Positions 1 through 8,456 of a stretch of DNA of 64,000 bases are shown here, piece after piece. Origin of the DNA: Microbispora triticiradicis (lineage in GTDB: Bacteria > Actinomycetota > Actinomycetes > Streptosporangiales > Streptosporangiaceae). Each line of letters starts with the position of its first letter. Position 1 is the stretch's first letter. Both the position numbers and the translations under genes were made by a program. Below the pieces are notes generated by a model. It ran no database searches. It saw only the letters and a list, made by a program, of their open reading frames with translations, and was not told where the DNA came from. The stretch is taken from NCBI GenBank assembly GCA_003260025.2, contig QFZU02000010.1, positions 1-64,000 on the forward strand, read 5' to 3'.

Positions 1-2
1 AT

Positions 3-1469
3 CGCGACGGCGCCGGCACCGCGCCCCGCGGCGACGGCGACGGCGCCGGGGCAGCGGGCGGCCCCGGCCCAGTGGACCGTCCAGTGGGCGGCGCAGGGGA
101 TGGTGCAGGGGACGGGACGAGTGCGCTGGTCGCCGCGCTGCGCCGGGAGCGGCCGGACGTGGTCGTGGCGGTGGACGAGGAGGGCGGCTCGGTCACCCGG
201 CTGGAGGCCGCGACGGGAAGCTCCTGGCCGGGCAACCTCGCGCTGGGCGTCGCGGACGACGAGTCGCTGACCCGGCGGGTCGGGCGGCAGATCGGCAGGA
301 TGGTCGCCGCCGCCGGTGTCACGCTCGACTACGCTCCGGTCGTCGACGTCAACGCCGACCCCCGCAACCCCATCATCGGCGTGCGCTCGTTCGGCTCCGA
401 TCCCGAGGCGGTCGGCCGCCACGGCGCGGCGTGGATCGAGGGCCTGCAGAGCGCGGGCGTGGCCGCCTGCGCCAAGCACTTCCCCGGTCACGGCGACACC
501 GTGACCGACTCCCATCTCGCGCTGCCCGCCGTACGGGCCGCGCGGGAGGTGATCGAACGGCGCGATCTGCCGCCCTTCCGGGCCGCGATCGCGGCTGGCG
601 TGCGCGCGGTGATGTGCGGGCACCTGCTCGTCCCCGCCGTCGACGCGCTCCCGGCGACGCTGAGCCGGGCCGTGCTGACCGGTCTGCTGCGCGAGGAGAT
701 GGGGTTCGGCGGGCTCGTGGTCACCGACGCCATAGAGATGCGCGCGGTCGCCGCCCTGCACGACCCCGGCGAGATCGCGGTGCGCGCGCTGGCCGCCGGG
801 GCGGACGCGATCTGCGTCGGGGTGTCCTCGGCCAGAGGAGAGAGCGTGTACGCGCTGCGCGACGCGATCACCGCGGCGGTCCGCGAGGGGCGGCTGAAGG
901 AGGACCGCCTCGCCGAGGCGGCGGGCCGGGTCCGGGACCTGGCCGCCTGGTACGACGCGCGGGCGGACGCCAGGGCGGCGGCGGCCGGGGACGCCGACGA
1001 GGGCCTCGGGCTCGCGGCGGCCGCCGCCGCGCTGCGGGTGACCCCAGGACCCACAGGACCTGCGGCGGTGGGGCCGGGCGTGCTGACCCGGGCGCCGCTG
1101 GTGGTGAGCATGACGGCGCGCCCCAGCCAGGCCGTGGGCCGTGTCACCCCCCTCACCCTGGGCCAGGCGCTGGCGGAGATCCTGCCGGGGACCACGACGG
1201 CCGAGGTGAACGACGAGGAGGACGCGCCGGGCCTGCTCGCCACGCTGGGCGACACCGGGCGCCCGCTGGTGATCGCCGTCCACGACGCCGTACGGCACGC
1301 CTGGATGCGGCGCCTGCTGGAGGAGGCGCTGCGGGCCCGGCCGGACGCCGTGGTGGTCGAGACGGGAGTGCCCGGGACGCCCGCCGGGCGGCTGTACCTC
1401 GCCACCCATGGCAACTCGACGGCGTCGGCGCGGGCGGCGGCCCGCTGGCTCGCCGGCCGGTCGCAGTGA
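3..1469 (+). CDS. Glycoside hydrolase family 3 beta-N-acetylglucosaminidase (NagZ-like), 5' end outside window
   Basis: Family 3 glycosidase that in this context would remove GlcNAc from wall-derived muropeptides or disaccharides. The frame is open to the left edge, and the GTG at 72 lies in a Gly/Asp-rich low-complexity stretch, so the true start is probably upstream. The NagZ signature KHFPGHGDTVTDSH (about residues 136-149 counted from 72) carries the catalytic His, and VVTDAIEM (about residue 220) carries the nucleophile Asp. A C-terminal domain of about 150 residues follows the TIM barrel and ends in a degenerate alpha/beta segment, longer than proteobacterial NagZ. The neighbours are a peptide-type ABC importer, a NamZ-like muramidase and MurQ, which supports wall recycling over beta-glucosidase activity. 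Family assignment is firm; the substrate is inferred. Confidence 0.85.
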   Translation, partial: RDGAGTAPRGDGDGAGAAGGPGPVDRPVGGAGDGAGDGTSALVAALRRERPDVVVAVDEEGGSVTRLEAATGSSWPGNLALGVADDESLTRRVGRQIGRMVAAAGVTLDYAPVVDVNADPRNPIIGVRSFGSDPEAVGRHGAAWIEGLQSAGVAACAKHFPGHGDTVTDSHLALPAVRAAREVIERRDLPPFRAAIAAGVRAVMCGHLLVPAVDALPATLSRAVLTGLLREEMGFGGLVVTDAIEMRAVAALHDPGEIAVRALAAGADAICVGVSSARGESVYALRDAITAAVREGRLKEDRLAEAAGRVRDLAAWYDARADARAAAAGDADEGLGLAAAAAALRVTPGPTGPAAVGPGVLTRAPLVVSMTARPSQAVGRVTPLTLGQALAEILPGTTTAEVNDEEDAPGLLATLGDTGRPLVIAVHDAVRHAWMRRLLEEALRARPDAVVVETGVPGTPAGRLYLATHGNSTASARAAARWLAGRSQ

Positions 1470-1507
1470 CCGCAACCGGAAGGGTGTTCCCGCAGGTCAG
1501 GGCGTCG

Positions 1508-1553
1508 GTAAAAATTAACTCCATAGCGGTGTCCAGGCATGGAAAAAATTGAC
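1508..1553 (+). promoter_or_regulatory. AT-rich direct repeat upstream of the ABC importer operon
   Basis: Two A/T runs stand out in very GC-rich DNA: GTAAAAATTAAC (from 1508) and GGAAAAAATTGAC (from 1541). They are similar and about 33 bases apart, roughly three helical turns, and the second abuts the -35 box. This looks like a pair of regulator sites or an UP-like element. No regulator gene is in view. Confidence 0.4.
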
Positions 1554-1577
1554 GGGTCGCGAGTGCGCCCGTATTGT
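1549..1577 (+). promoter_or_regulatory. Sigma-70 type promoter for the ABC importer operon
   Basis: TTGACG at 1549-1554 and TATTGT at 1572-1577 are separated by exactly 17 bases, a good match to the principal actinobacterial sigma factor consensus. The predicted start near 1584 gives a short leader with AGGAG at 1594-1598 before the ATG at 1606. Confidence 0.65.
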
Positions 1578-1605
1578 CCAGGCAATCGGGAACCAGGAGC
1601 AGCCC

Positions 1606-3426
1606 ATGAAGCGACTCGCAGCGATCATGGCAGTGGCGTCGATCGCCACGGCCACCGCCTGCGGCACTACCGGGACGACGGAGACCGCCCGCACGGGCGG
1701 CGGCGTGTTCACCACGATCGACGGCAGCAAGCAGATCAACGCGAGCGCGCCGATCAACCCGTTCAACCCCGTCGGATCGGTCTTCTCGGGATACAACGGC
1801 ATGGCGCTGGCGTGGCCCAAGAACGACCCCACCGATCCCAACCAGTTCTACCCGGCCATCGCCGGAAGCTGGACGACGTCCCCCGACCGGTCGCAGGTCG
1901 ACATCCACCTGCGCCCAGACGCCAAGTGGTCCGACGGCGTGCCCGTGACCAGCGAGGACGTGCGGGTCTCGATCGGTCTCGCCTACACCCAGGGCGGCAC
2001 GGCGTACGCGCTGGACCCGAAGGCGGCCGGCGCCGCCGCCGACATCCAGGTCGTCGACCCCACGACGGTGCGGATCACGCAGGGGGCCAACCGCAGTTCG
2101 ACGTTCCTCGCCAACCTGCTTTCGACCGTGGTCGTGCCCGCGCACGTCTTCGGCAAGCTCCTCCCGGCGGACTTCTGGCAGCTGCTCAAGACCGCCCAGC
2201 ACGGTCAGGGCGCGGCGGCCGACAAGGCGAAGAACACGATCACCGGGCTGGCGGAGAAGGTCATCGCCTTCGACCCGGGCCACGACGTGTCGGCCGGGCC
2301 CTTCGTGCTGGAGCGGGTCAACCCGGGCGCGGCGCTGCTCACCCGCAACCCCTACTTCTACGACCGGCAGAAGATCGCGCCGGACAAGGTGAAGATCCTC
2401 AACTACACCGGCAACGAGCAGATCTGGAACTACCTGATCGCCGGCCGGCTGGACAACGCCCCCTTCACCTCCGTGCCCACCGCCGTCATGAACCGGATCC
2501 GCGAGGCCCGGGGCAGCAAGGTGATCAAGGGCTACTCGCCGGTCGCCGTATCGCTCGCGTTCAACCAGGCGCACAAGCCGTACGACAACGTGCACGTGCG
2601 GCGGGCGCTGGCCTACCTGATCGACCGCGCCCAGGTGACGAGGATCGCCTCCCCGGAGGGCGGCACCCCCGCCGCCACCACCTCCGGCATCCACGCCCAG
2701 GCCGCCCGCGCCTGGCTCGGCTCCGGGTTCGACGGCCTGGAGCAGTACCGGATGGACCCCGCCAAGGCCGACGCCGAGCTCAAGGCGGCGGGCATGACCA
2801 AGCGCAACGGCCGGTGGGCCATGCCGGACGGCAGCCCCTGGAAGGTGCGCATCCACGTGCCCGCGTCGTTCTCCGACTGGGTCGCCGCGGCCAAGTCGAT
2901 CAGCAGCCAGCTCGCCGACCACGGCGTCGACGCGAGCGTGGTCACCGCCGCCGACTACACGCTCTACCTGGGCGAGCTGGCCGACGGGAAGTACGACCTG
3001 GGACTGTGGCTGATCGGCCTCGGCCCGTCGCCGTACAACATCTTCCAGCGGCTGTTCGGCCAGGCGAACGGCTGGCAGATGTTCGGCGGGCGGCTGCGGC
3101 ACGTCGCGCCCGGCACCGAGGGCAACTGGATGGGCGGCCCGGAGAAGGTCGACGCCGGCGCGGCCGGGGTCGTCGACCCGGGCGAGCTGACCGGCAAGCT
3201 GAACTACGCCTCGCAGGACGAGCAGAAGCGCATCGTCGGCATCCTGGCCAAGGTCGCCAACGAGCAGCTGCCGGTCGTCCAGCTCTGGGACTACGTCAAC
3301 ACGCAGTTCGTCAACACCTCCCGCTACACCGCGTTCCCGCCCGACGACGACCAGGCCCTGCGGCTGTCGTCCGGCGTGTGGATGCAGCTCGGGATGATCA
3401 GGAAAGCGGAGAAGGGGCGGGTATGA
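1606..3426 (+). CDS. Peptide/muropeptide ABC transporter substrate-binding lipoprotein (SBP family 5)
   Basis: Extracellular solute-binding protein of the DppA/OppA type (SBP_bac_5), expected to capture an oligopeptide-like ligand and pass it to the permeases encoded next. The ATG at 1606 is preceded by AGGAG with 7-base spacing; a longer frame from 1549 would start inside the promoter. The first 20 residues form a lipoprotein-type signal (MKRLAAIMAVASIATATAC) with Cys at the lipobox, so it is probably lipid-anchored outside the membrane. It has 606 residues, usual for the family, with the typical middle section (RRALAYLIDRAQV). The stop overlaps the next ATG, so the two are translationally coupled. 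Its place beside a GH3 hexosaminidase, NamZ-like and MurQ genes suggests a wall fragment as ligand; this is inference. Confidence 0.88.
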   Translation: MKRLAAIMAVASIATATACGTTGTTETARTGGGVFTTIDGSKQINASAPINPFNPVGSVFSGYNGMALAWPKNDPTDPNQFYPAIAGSWTTSPDRSQVDIHLRPDAKWSDGVPVTSEDVRVSIGLAYTQGGTAYALDPKAAGAAADIQVVDPTTVRITQGANRSSTFLANLLSTVVVPAHVFGKLLPADFWQLLKTAQHGQGAAADKAKNTITGLAEKVIAFDPGHDVSAGPFVLERVNPGAALLTRNPYFYDRQKIAPDKVKILNYTGNEQIWNYLIAGRLDNAPFTSVPTAVMNRIREARGSKVIKGYSPVAVSLAFNQAHKPYDNVHVRRALAYLIDRAQVTRIASPEGGTPAATTSGIHAQAARAWLGSGFDGLEQYRMDPAKADAELKAAGMTKRNGRWAMPDGSPWKVRIHVPASFSDWVAAAKSISSQLADHGVDASVVTAADYTLYLGELADGKYDLGLWLIGLGPSPYNIFQRLFGQANGWQMFGGRLRHVAPGTEGNWMGGPEKVDAGAAGVVDPGELTGKLNYASQDEQKRIVGILAKVANEQLPVVQLWDYVNTQFVNTSRYTAFPPDDDQALRLSSGVWMQLGMIRKAEKGRV

Positions 3427-4457
3427 CGCAGACGGTCCCCGGGCGGCACCGGGCCGCCGCCATCGCCAGGAAGGTCGCGGGCCACGTCGTACGCGGCCTG
3501 GTCATGATCTGGGCCGTGGCCACGATCAGCTTCGTCATCATCCGGGAGATTCCCGGCAACCCGGTGCTCGGGCAGTACGAGAGCCTGATCCAGAAGGGCA
3601 TGTCGCCCGAGCAGGCCGAGCGGGCCACCGCCGTCCTGTACGGCTTCCTGCCCACCGGCAGCCTGTGGCAGCAGTACGTGGGCTACCTGGGCTCGCTGCT
3701 CCACTTCGACCTCGGGCGTTCGCTCAGCACACCCGGCGTCGAGGTGACCACGCTGATCGGCCACGCGGCCCGCTGGACCGTGCTGCCGGTCCTCGCCGGC
3801 ACGCTGCTCAGCTTCCTGCTCGGCGTGACCATGGGCGTGTACGCCGCGATCAAGCGGTCCGGCAGGCTCGGCGACGCGCTCGCCCTGTCCGGCTCGCTGC
3901 TGCACGGCGTGCCCGTGTACGTCATCGGCCTGCTGCTCACCGCGATCTTCGCCACGCTGTGGCCGATCATGCCGTCCGGCGGGCCGGTGGACGTCGAGTT
4001 CGTCCCCGGCCTCAACCCCGGATACATCGGCTCGCTGGTGCACCACGCCGTGCTGCCGGTGGTGACGTACACCCTGGCCAGCTACGGCGGGTGGATCCTC
4101 GCCATGAAGTCGAACGTGGTCGCCGTGCTCGGCGACGACTTCATCCTCGCGGCCGAACTGCGCGGCCTGCGGCGCGGCATCGTGTTCCGTTACCTGGCGC
4201 GCAACGCGATCCTGCCGCTGTTCACGATCCTCGCCCTGTCGATCGGCATGCTCTTCGGCGGCTCGATCTTCATCGAACAGATCTTCAACTACCCGGGCCT
4301 CGGCCTGCTGCTCGTCAACAGCATCAGCAGCCGTGACTACGCCCTCATGGGCGGCACGTTCCTGGTGATCACGGTGGGCATCGTCGTCGCCAACATCGTC
4401 GCCGACCTGCTGTACACGGTGATCGACCCCCGGGTCAGGAGCGGAGGCGCGGCATGA
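3423..4457 (+). CDS. ABC transporter permease, DppB/OppB type
   Basis: Inner-membrane permease of the dipeptide/oligopeptide class, 344 residues. Near the N-terminus it has the family hallmark of one transmembrane segment followed by a periplasmic stretch (FVIIREIPGNPVLG), then five further hydrophobic helices. The EAA-type cytoplasmic loop lies near residues 235-260 (AAELRGLRRGIVFRYLARN), with the usual terminal FNYPGLGLLL segment. The ATG at 3423 overlaps the substrate-binding protein stop by four bases (ATGA), and the stop overlaps the next start in the same way. It pairs with the following permease to form the channel. Confidence 0.92.
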   Translation: MTQTVPGRHRAAAIARKVAGHVVRGLVMIWAVATISFVIIREIPGNPVLGQYESLIQKGMSPEQAERATAVLYGFLPTGSLWQQYVGYLGSLLHFDLGRSLSTPGVEVTTLIGHAARWTVLPVLAGTLLSFLLGVTMGVYAAIKRSGRLGDALALSGSLLHGVPVYVIGLLLTAIFATLWPIMPSGGPVDVEFVPGLNPGYIGSLVHHAVLPVVTYTLASYGGWILAMKSNVVAVLGDDFILAAELRGLRRGIVFRYLARNAILPLFTILALSIGMLFGGSIFIEQIFNYPGLGLLLVNSISSRDYALMGGTFLVITVGIVVANIVADLLYTVIDPRVRSGGAA

Positions 4458-5377
4458 CCGTCATCGTCGACCCCGCCGGGCCTCCGGCGGCACCCCCGGA
4501 GACCACCCGGGCCACGCTGCGGCGCAACTTCTGGCGCGGCGTGTGGCGGGTGCTGCGGCGCAAGCCCAGCCGGATGGCCGGAGTGGTCATCGTCGCCCTG
4601 TTCGCGCTCATGGGCGTGGCCGGGCCGCTGCTCTACCCCGCCCAGCTGCCGCGCGACGACAACGCGCTGTACGCGCCGCCGAGCCTCGCCCACCCCTTCG
4701 GCACCGACTTCGAGGGCACCGACGTGCTCGCCCTCGTGATCACCGGCGCGCGGTACGTGCTGCTGACCGGCCTCGCCACGGCCGTCATCACGGTCGCGCT
4801 CGGCACCGCCATCGGGCTGTTCGCGGGCTTCCACCGAGGCCGGTGGGACACCGTGCTCATGCGGCTGACCGACATGAACCTCGCCATCCCCGGCCTGCCG
4901 CTGCTGCTCGTGCTGTCCACCGTGTGGAAGTTCGAGAGCCCGCTGGAGATGGGCCTGGTGCTCGGCGTGCTCGGCTGGGGCGGCATCGCCCGCGCCGTGC
5001 GCTCGCAGACGCTGTCGCTGCGCGAGCGCGGCTTCATCGAGGCCGCCCGCGGGCTCGGCCTGCCGACCCGGCACATCATCGGCCGCGAGCTGCTGCCGAG
5101 CATGGCGCCGTACATCGCGATGAACATGCTCATCGCCGTCACCGGCGCGGTGTACGCCCAGGTCGGCCTGTTCTTCCTCGGCGTGCTGCCGTTCGAGTCC
5201 AACAACTGGGGCGTGATGCTGAACCTCGCCGTCTTCAACGGCGGGGCGCTCACCACCCCGGCCGCGCTGCCGTACCTGATGGCCCCGCTGATCGCGATCC
5301 TGCTGCTCACGCTCGGCATCGTGCTGATCGTCGACGCGATGGACGAGATCTTCAATCCCCGTCTGCGGGAGGAATAG
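4454..5377 (+). CDS. ABC transporter permease, DppC/OppC type
   Basis: Second permease of the importer, 307 residues. It shows the OppC-type N-terminal hydrophobic segment (about residues 30-55), the HPFGTDFEGTDVL sequence typical of DppC proteins just after it, and an EAA loop (IEAARGLGLPTRHIIGRELLP) around residues 195-215. The C-terminal DEIFNPRLR motif is conserved in this family. The start overlaps the upstream permease stop by four bases. Only five bases separate its stop from the ATPase start. Confidence 0.92.
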   Translation: MTVIVDPAGPPAAPPETTRATLRRNFWRGVWRVLRRKPSRMAGVVIVALFALMGVAGPLLYPAQLPRDDNALYAPPSLAHPFGTDFEGTDVLALVITGARYVLLTGLATAVITVALGTAIGLFAGFHRGRWDTVLMRLTDMNLAIPGLPLLLVLSTVWKFESPLEMGLVLGVLGWGGIARAVRSQTLSLRERGFIEAARGLGLPTRHIIGRELLPSMAPYIAMNMLIAVTGAVYAQVGLFFLGVLPFESNNWGVMLNLAVFNGGALTTPAALPYLMAPLIAILLLTLGIVLIVDAMDEIFNPRLREE

Positions 5378-5382
5378 CCCCT

Positions 5383-6404
5383 ATGACCGCTCACACGGCC
5401 GCACGTCACATGGCAGCACGTGACATGGAAGCACCGGGGGTCCGCATCCGGGACCTCACGGTCGTCTACAAGACGCCGGCGGGTGAGCTGCCCGCCGTCC
5501 GCGGCGTCGACCTCACCCTCGCCCCCGGCACGATCACCGGTGTCGTCGGCGAGTCGGGCTCGGGCAAGTCGACGCTCGCGTTCTCGCTGCTCAACGCCGT
5601 GCAGCCGCCCGGCAGGATCGCGGCGGGCAGCGTCGAGATCGACGGGCTCGGCGACGTGCTGGCGCTCCGCGGCGAGGACCTGCGCCGCGCCCGCGGCCGC
5701 GAGGTCGGCTACGTCTTCCAGGCCGCGCAGAACTCGCTGAACCCGCTCAAGACCATCGGCAAGCAGTTGCTCGACCTCGGCCGCTCCCACGACGTGGAGG
5801 ACCTGCGGGCGCTGGTGCGCGACGCCAGGGACCTGCTCGCCCGCATGGGCATGGACGGCGCCCGGGTGCTCGACTCCTACCAGCACGAGCTGTCCGGCGG
5901 CATGCGCCAGCGGGTCGGCATCATGCTCGCGCTCGTCCTGAACGCCAAAGTCGTCGTTCTGGACGAGCCGACCACCGCCCTCGACATGATCACCCAGGCG
6001 ACGATCCTGCGGATCATCCGCGAGGTCCACGAGGAGCGGGCGCTCACCACCCTCGTCATCACCCACGACCCGACGACCTCGCCGTCATGTACGGCGGGCG
6101 GGTCGTCGAGCACGGGCCGGTGACCGAGGTGCTCGGCGACGCCCGTCACCCGTACACGCGGGGCCTGATCCGGGCGATCCCGCGCCTCACGGGCGACCTG
6201 TCCCTCGCCCGGGCGCTGCCCGGCCGCCCGCCGACGCTCGGCACGCTGCCCGCGCAGGGCTGCGTGTTCCGCGAGCGCTGCGAGCGGCGCATGGACGTCT
6301 GCGAGACGGACGACCCCGCCGCCGTCACCCGGGACGGCCGTACGGTCGCCTGCCACGCCACCGGCCGCCCCCTGGAGCTGGTCGGACGAGAGGAGCTGGT
6401 GTGA
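5383..6404 (+). pseudogene. ABC transporter ATP-binding protein, DppD/OppD type, frameshifted after the H-loop
   Basis: First ATPase of the importer. Frame 5383-6123 holds Walker A (GESGSGKS), the signature LSGGMRQR, Walker B (VVVLDEP) and the H-loop VITHD, then runs into an unrelated tail and stops. The expected continuation (DDLAVMYGGRVVEHG, the PYTRGL oligopeptide-ATPase motif and the Cys-rich C-terminal domain) lies in another frame, from about 6072 to 6404. Only two bases separate the codons for the H-loop Asp and for DDLAV, where family members usually have about eight residues. A deletion of roughly 22 bases is therefore inferred rather than a one-base error. The truncated product keeps the catalytic core but lacks the C-terminal domain. 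The distal part still overlaps the next gene's GTG, as in an intact operon. Confidence 0.8.
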
Positions 6405-7429
6405 TCACGGGAACCGGGATCTCCAAGACCTTCCGCCAGCGCGGCGGCGTGCTCGGCGCCCGCGAGGTGCCCGCGCTGCGCGACGTCGACTTCGCCGTCG
6501 AAAGGGGCGGAGCCGTCTCGTTCATCGGCGAGTCGGGCAGCGGCAAGACCACCCTCGGGCGGATCATCGCCGGCCTGGAGACCCACGACGCCGGCGAGAT
6601 CGTCATCGACGGTGTGCCGATGTCGTCGCTGAGCCACCGGCGGCGCCAGCCGTACTTCCGCCGGGTCCAGCTCATCCACCAGGACCCCTACTCGGCGCTC
6701 AACCCCACGCGGACCGTCCACCAGGCGCTGGAGGCCCCGCTGGCGCTGCGCGCGCGCCAGACCGGCCGCCCGAAGTCGTGGATCGACAGCCGGGCGCAGG
6801 AGCTGCTGTCGATGGTCGGGATCGACCCCGGCTACGTGCTGCCGCGTTATCCGCACCAGCTGTCCGGCGGCATGCGCCAGCGCGTCGTGATCGCCCGCGC
6901 GCTCACCATGGACCCCGAGGTACTGGTCGCCGACGAGGCCGTCTCGATGATCGACGTGTCGCTGCGGCTGGGCATCCTCGCGCTGCTCAAGGACCTGCGC
7001 GAGCGGGTCGGCGTCGGCGTGCTGTTCATCACCCACGACATCGCCACCGCCCGCTACATCGGCGACGACGGCGAGTTGTACGTGCTCTACCGGGGGCAGG
7101 TGGTGGAGCGTGGCGCCACCGAGAAGATCATCGCCGACCCCGTCCACCCGTACACGCAGTCGCTGCTGTCGGCGATCCCGGTCCTGCACGGCCTGGAGCG
7201 GCCCGGGGCCGAGCGGGTCGTGCCGAAGGAGCCGCGAGGGGAGACTCAGGGGGAGGGCCGGTCGGGCGGGTGCCTGTTCGTCCCGCGGTGCCCGTTCAGC
7301 ACCGAACGCTGCGAGCGGGAGACGCCCGTGCTGGGCCGCGACGGCGGGCCCGGTCAGGAGACCGAGCAGGAGCACGCCTGTTTCCACCCGAGGCGGCGTA
7401 GCGTGATCCCGGTGGGGGTGGGTGAGTGA
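6401..7429 (+). CDS. ABC transporter ATP-binding protein, DppF/OppF type
   Basis: Second ATPase of the importer, 342 residues, complete. Walker A is GESGSGKT (about residues 45-52), followed by the Q-loop LIHQDPYSALNP, signature LSGGMRQR and a Walker B of VLVADEAVSMIDVS type. Alanine follows the catalytic Glu, as in some DppF-like subunits. The H-loop is FITHD, and the oligopeptide-ATPase motif HPYTQSLLSAIP and a C-terminal Cys pair (CLFVPRCPF) are present. The GTG at 6401 overlaps the upstream stop, and the stop overlaps the next GTG, so genes from the substrate-binding protein to the acetyltransferase form one operon. Confidence 0.92.
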   Translation: MITGTGISKTFRQRGGVLGAREVPALRDVDFAVERGGAVSFIGESGSGKTTLGRIIAGLETHDAGEIVIDGVPMSSLSHRRRQPYFRRVQLIHQDPYSALNPTRTVHQALEAPLALRARQTGRPKSWIDSRAQELLSMVGIDPGYVLPRYPHQLSGGMRQRVVIARALTMDPEVLVADEAVSMIDVSLRLGILALLKDLRERVGVGVLFITHDIATARYIGDDGELYVLYRGQVVERGATEKIIADPVHPYTQSLLSAIPVLHGLERPGAERVVPKEPRGETQGEGRSGGCLFVPRCPFSTERCERETPVLGRDGGPGQETEQEHACFHPRRRSVIPVGVGE

Positions 7430-8418
7430 CGCGGGCCCAGGTGGAGGCGGTCGAGGTGGACGAGCGGCTGGAGCGCCTGGCCGCCGCCGCGCTGTGGGCC
7501 GACGCCGGGGACGCCGCGCTGCTCGTACGGCGGCTCGCCGACCCGCCGCCGGGCCGTGAGTGGACCGTCCTGGCCGTGCCGGGCATCGAAGGGTCCGGCC
7601 GCGAGGGGAACGGCTCTGAGCCGGCCGGTCTCCAGAGCGCGGGTCCCCAGAGCGCAGGTCTGGAGGGCACGGGTCTGGAGGGTGAGGCTCCGCAGGATGC
7701 GGGTCCGCGGGGGGCGGTGTTCGCGTCGATCGGTGCGGACGGCGCCGGGCACGTCGACCTGATCGCCGTCGACCCCGCCGCGCGGGGCCGGGGGATCGGC
7801 CGGGCGCTGGTGGCCGCCGCCGAGGAGTGGATGCGGGAGAAGGGCGCCGCCGAGGCGAGGTTCGCCGGCAATCCGCCCTGCTACGCCTGGCCGGGCATCG
7901 ACGTGCGGTACACCCCCGCGGCCTGCCTGGCCGAGAGCCTGGGCTACGAGCGCTACCGCGTCGCCTGGAACATGACGGCAGACCTGCCGGCGCGGTTCGA
8001 CCTCGCCGAGCATGAGGCCGACCTGGCGAGGCTCGCCGACGCCGGGGTGACGGTCGCGGCGGCGCCCGCGGGGGAGCGGGGCGACGTCGTGGCCTTCGTC
8101 CGCGAGCAGTGGAACGACGCGTGGGCCTGGGAGGCCGAGCAGGCGACCGGGCTGCACTACGCCACCCGCGCCGGGGAGATCCTCGGCTTCGCCGCCTGGG
8201 GCGCCAGGCCGTCGTGGTTCGGCCCGATGGGGACGGCGGAGGCCGCCCGCGGGCTCGGCGTCGGCCGGGTGCTGCTGCGCCGCTGCCTGGCCGAGCAGGC
8301 CGCCGCCGGGCTGACCTCGGCGCAGATCGGCTGGGTGGGCCCGCTGCGGTTCTACTCCCGGGCGGTGGCCGCCCGCGCCGAGCGGGTCTTCTGGCTCTAC
8401 CGCCGCCGCCTCGGCTGA
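7426..8418 (+). CDS. GNAT family N-acetyltransferase with two GNAT modules
   Basis: Cytoplasmic acyltransferase of 330 residues. The first module has the acetyl-CoA pyrophosphate-binding motif RGRGIGRALV (about residues 124-133). The second has a weaker copy, RGLGVGRVLLRR (about 276-287). Tandem-GNAT proteins of this size are common in actinomycetes, and usually only one half is catalytic. The GTG start overlaps the ABC ATPase stop, making it the last gene of the importer operon and suggesting that its substrate is the imported compound or a derivative (inference). Within the first module, residues 68-97 are a low-complexity insertion made of six pentapeptides such as GLQSA and GLEGT. Confidence 0.75.
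   Translation: MTRAQVEAVEVDERLERLAAAALWADAGDAALLVRRLADPPPGREWTVLAVPGIEGSGREGNGSEPAGLQSAGPQSAGLEGTGLEGEAPQDAGPRGAVFASIGADGAGHVDLIAVDPAARGRGIGRALVAAAEEWMREKGAAEARFAGNPPCYAWPGIDVRYTPAACLAESLGYERYRVAWNMTADLPARFDLAEHEADLARLADAGVTVAAAPAGERGDVVAFVREQWNDAWAWEAEQATGLHYATRAGEILGFAAWGARPSWFGPMGTAEAARGLGVGRVLLRRCLAEQAAAGLTSAQIGWVGPLRFYSRAVAARAERVFWLYRRRLG
7627..7716 (+). repeat. Six degenerate 15-base tandem repeats inside the GNAT gene
   Basis: Units begin at 7627, 7642, 7657, 7672, 7687 and 7702 and encode pentapeptides GLQSA, GPQSA, GLEGT, GLEGE, APQDA and GPRGA. The unit length keeps frame, so copy-number change would lengthen or shorten a surface loop without breaking the gene. Confidence 0.75.
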
Positions 8419-8456
8419 TGTCCGCGCCGATGCCCGGACCGATCGCCGGGGCGGGG

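Noticed and set aside
1153-3102. Long minus-strand open frame opposite the substrate-binding protein
   Set aside because: High GC makes long antisense frames common; third-base bias and family matches support only the plus-strand genes.
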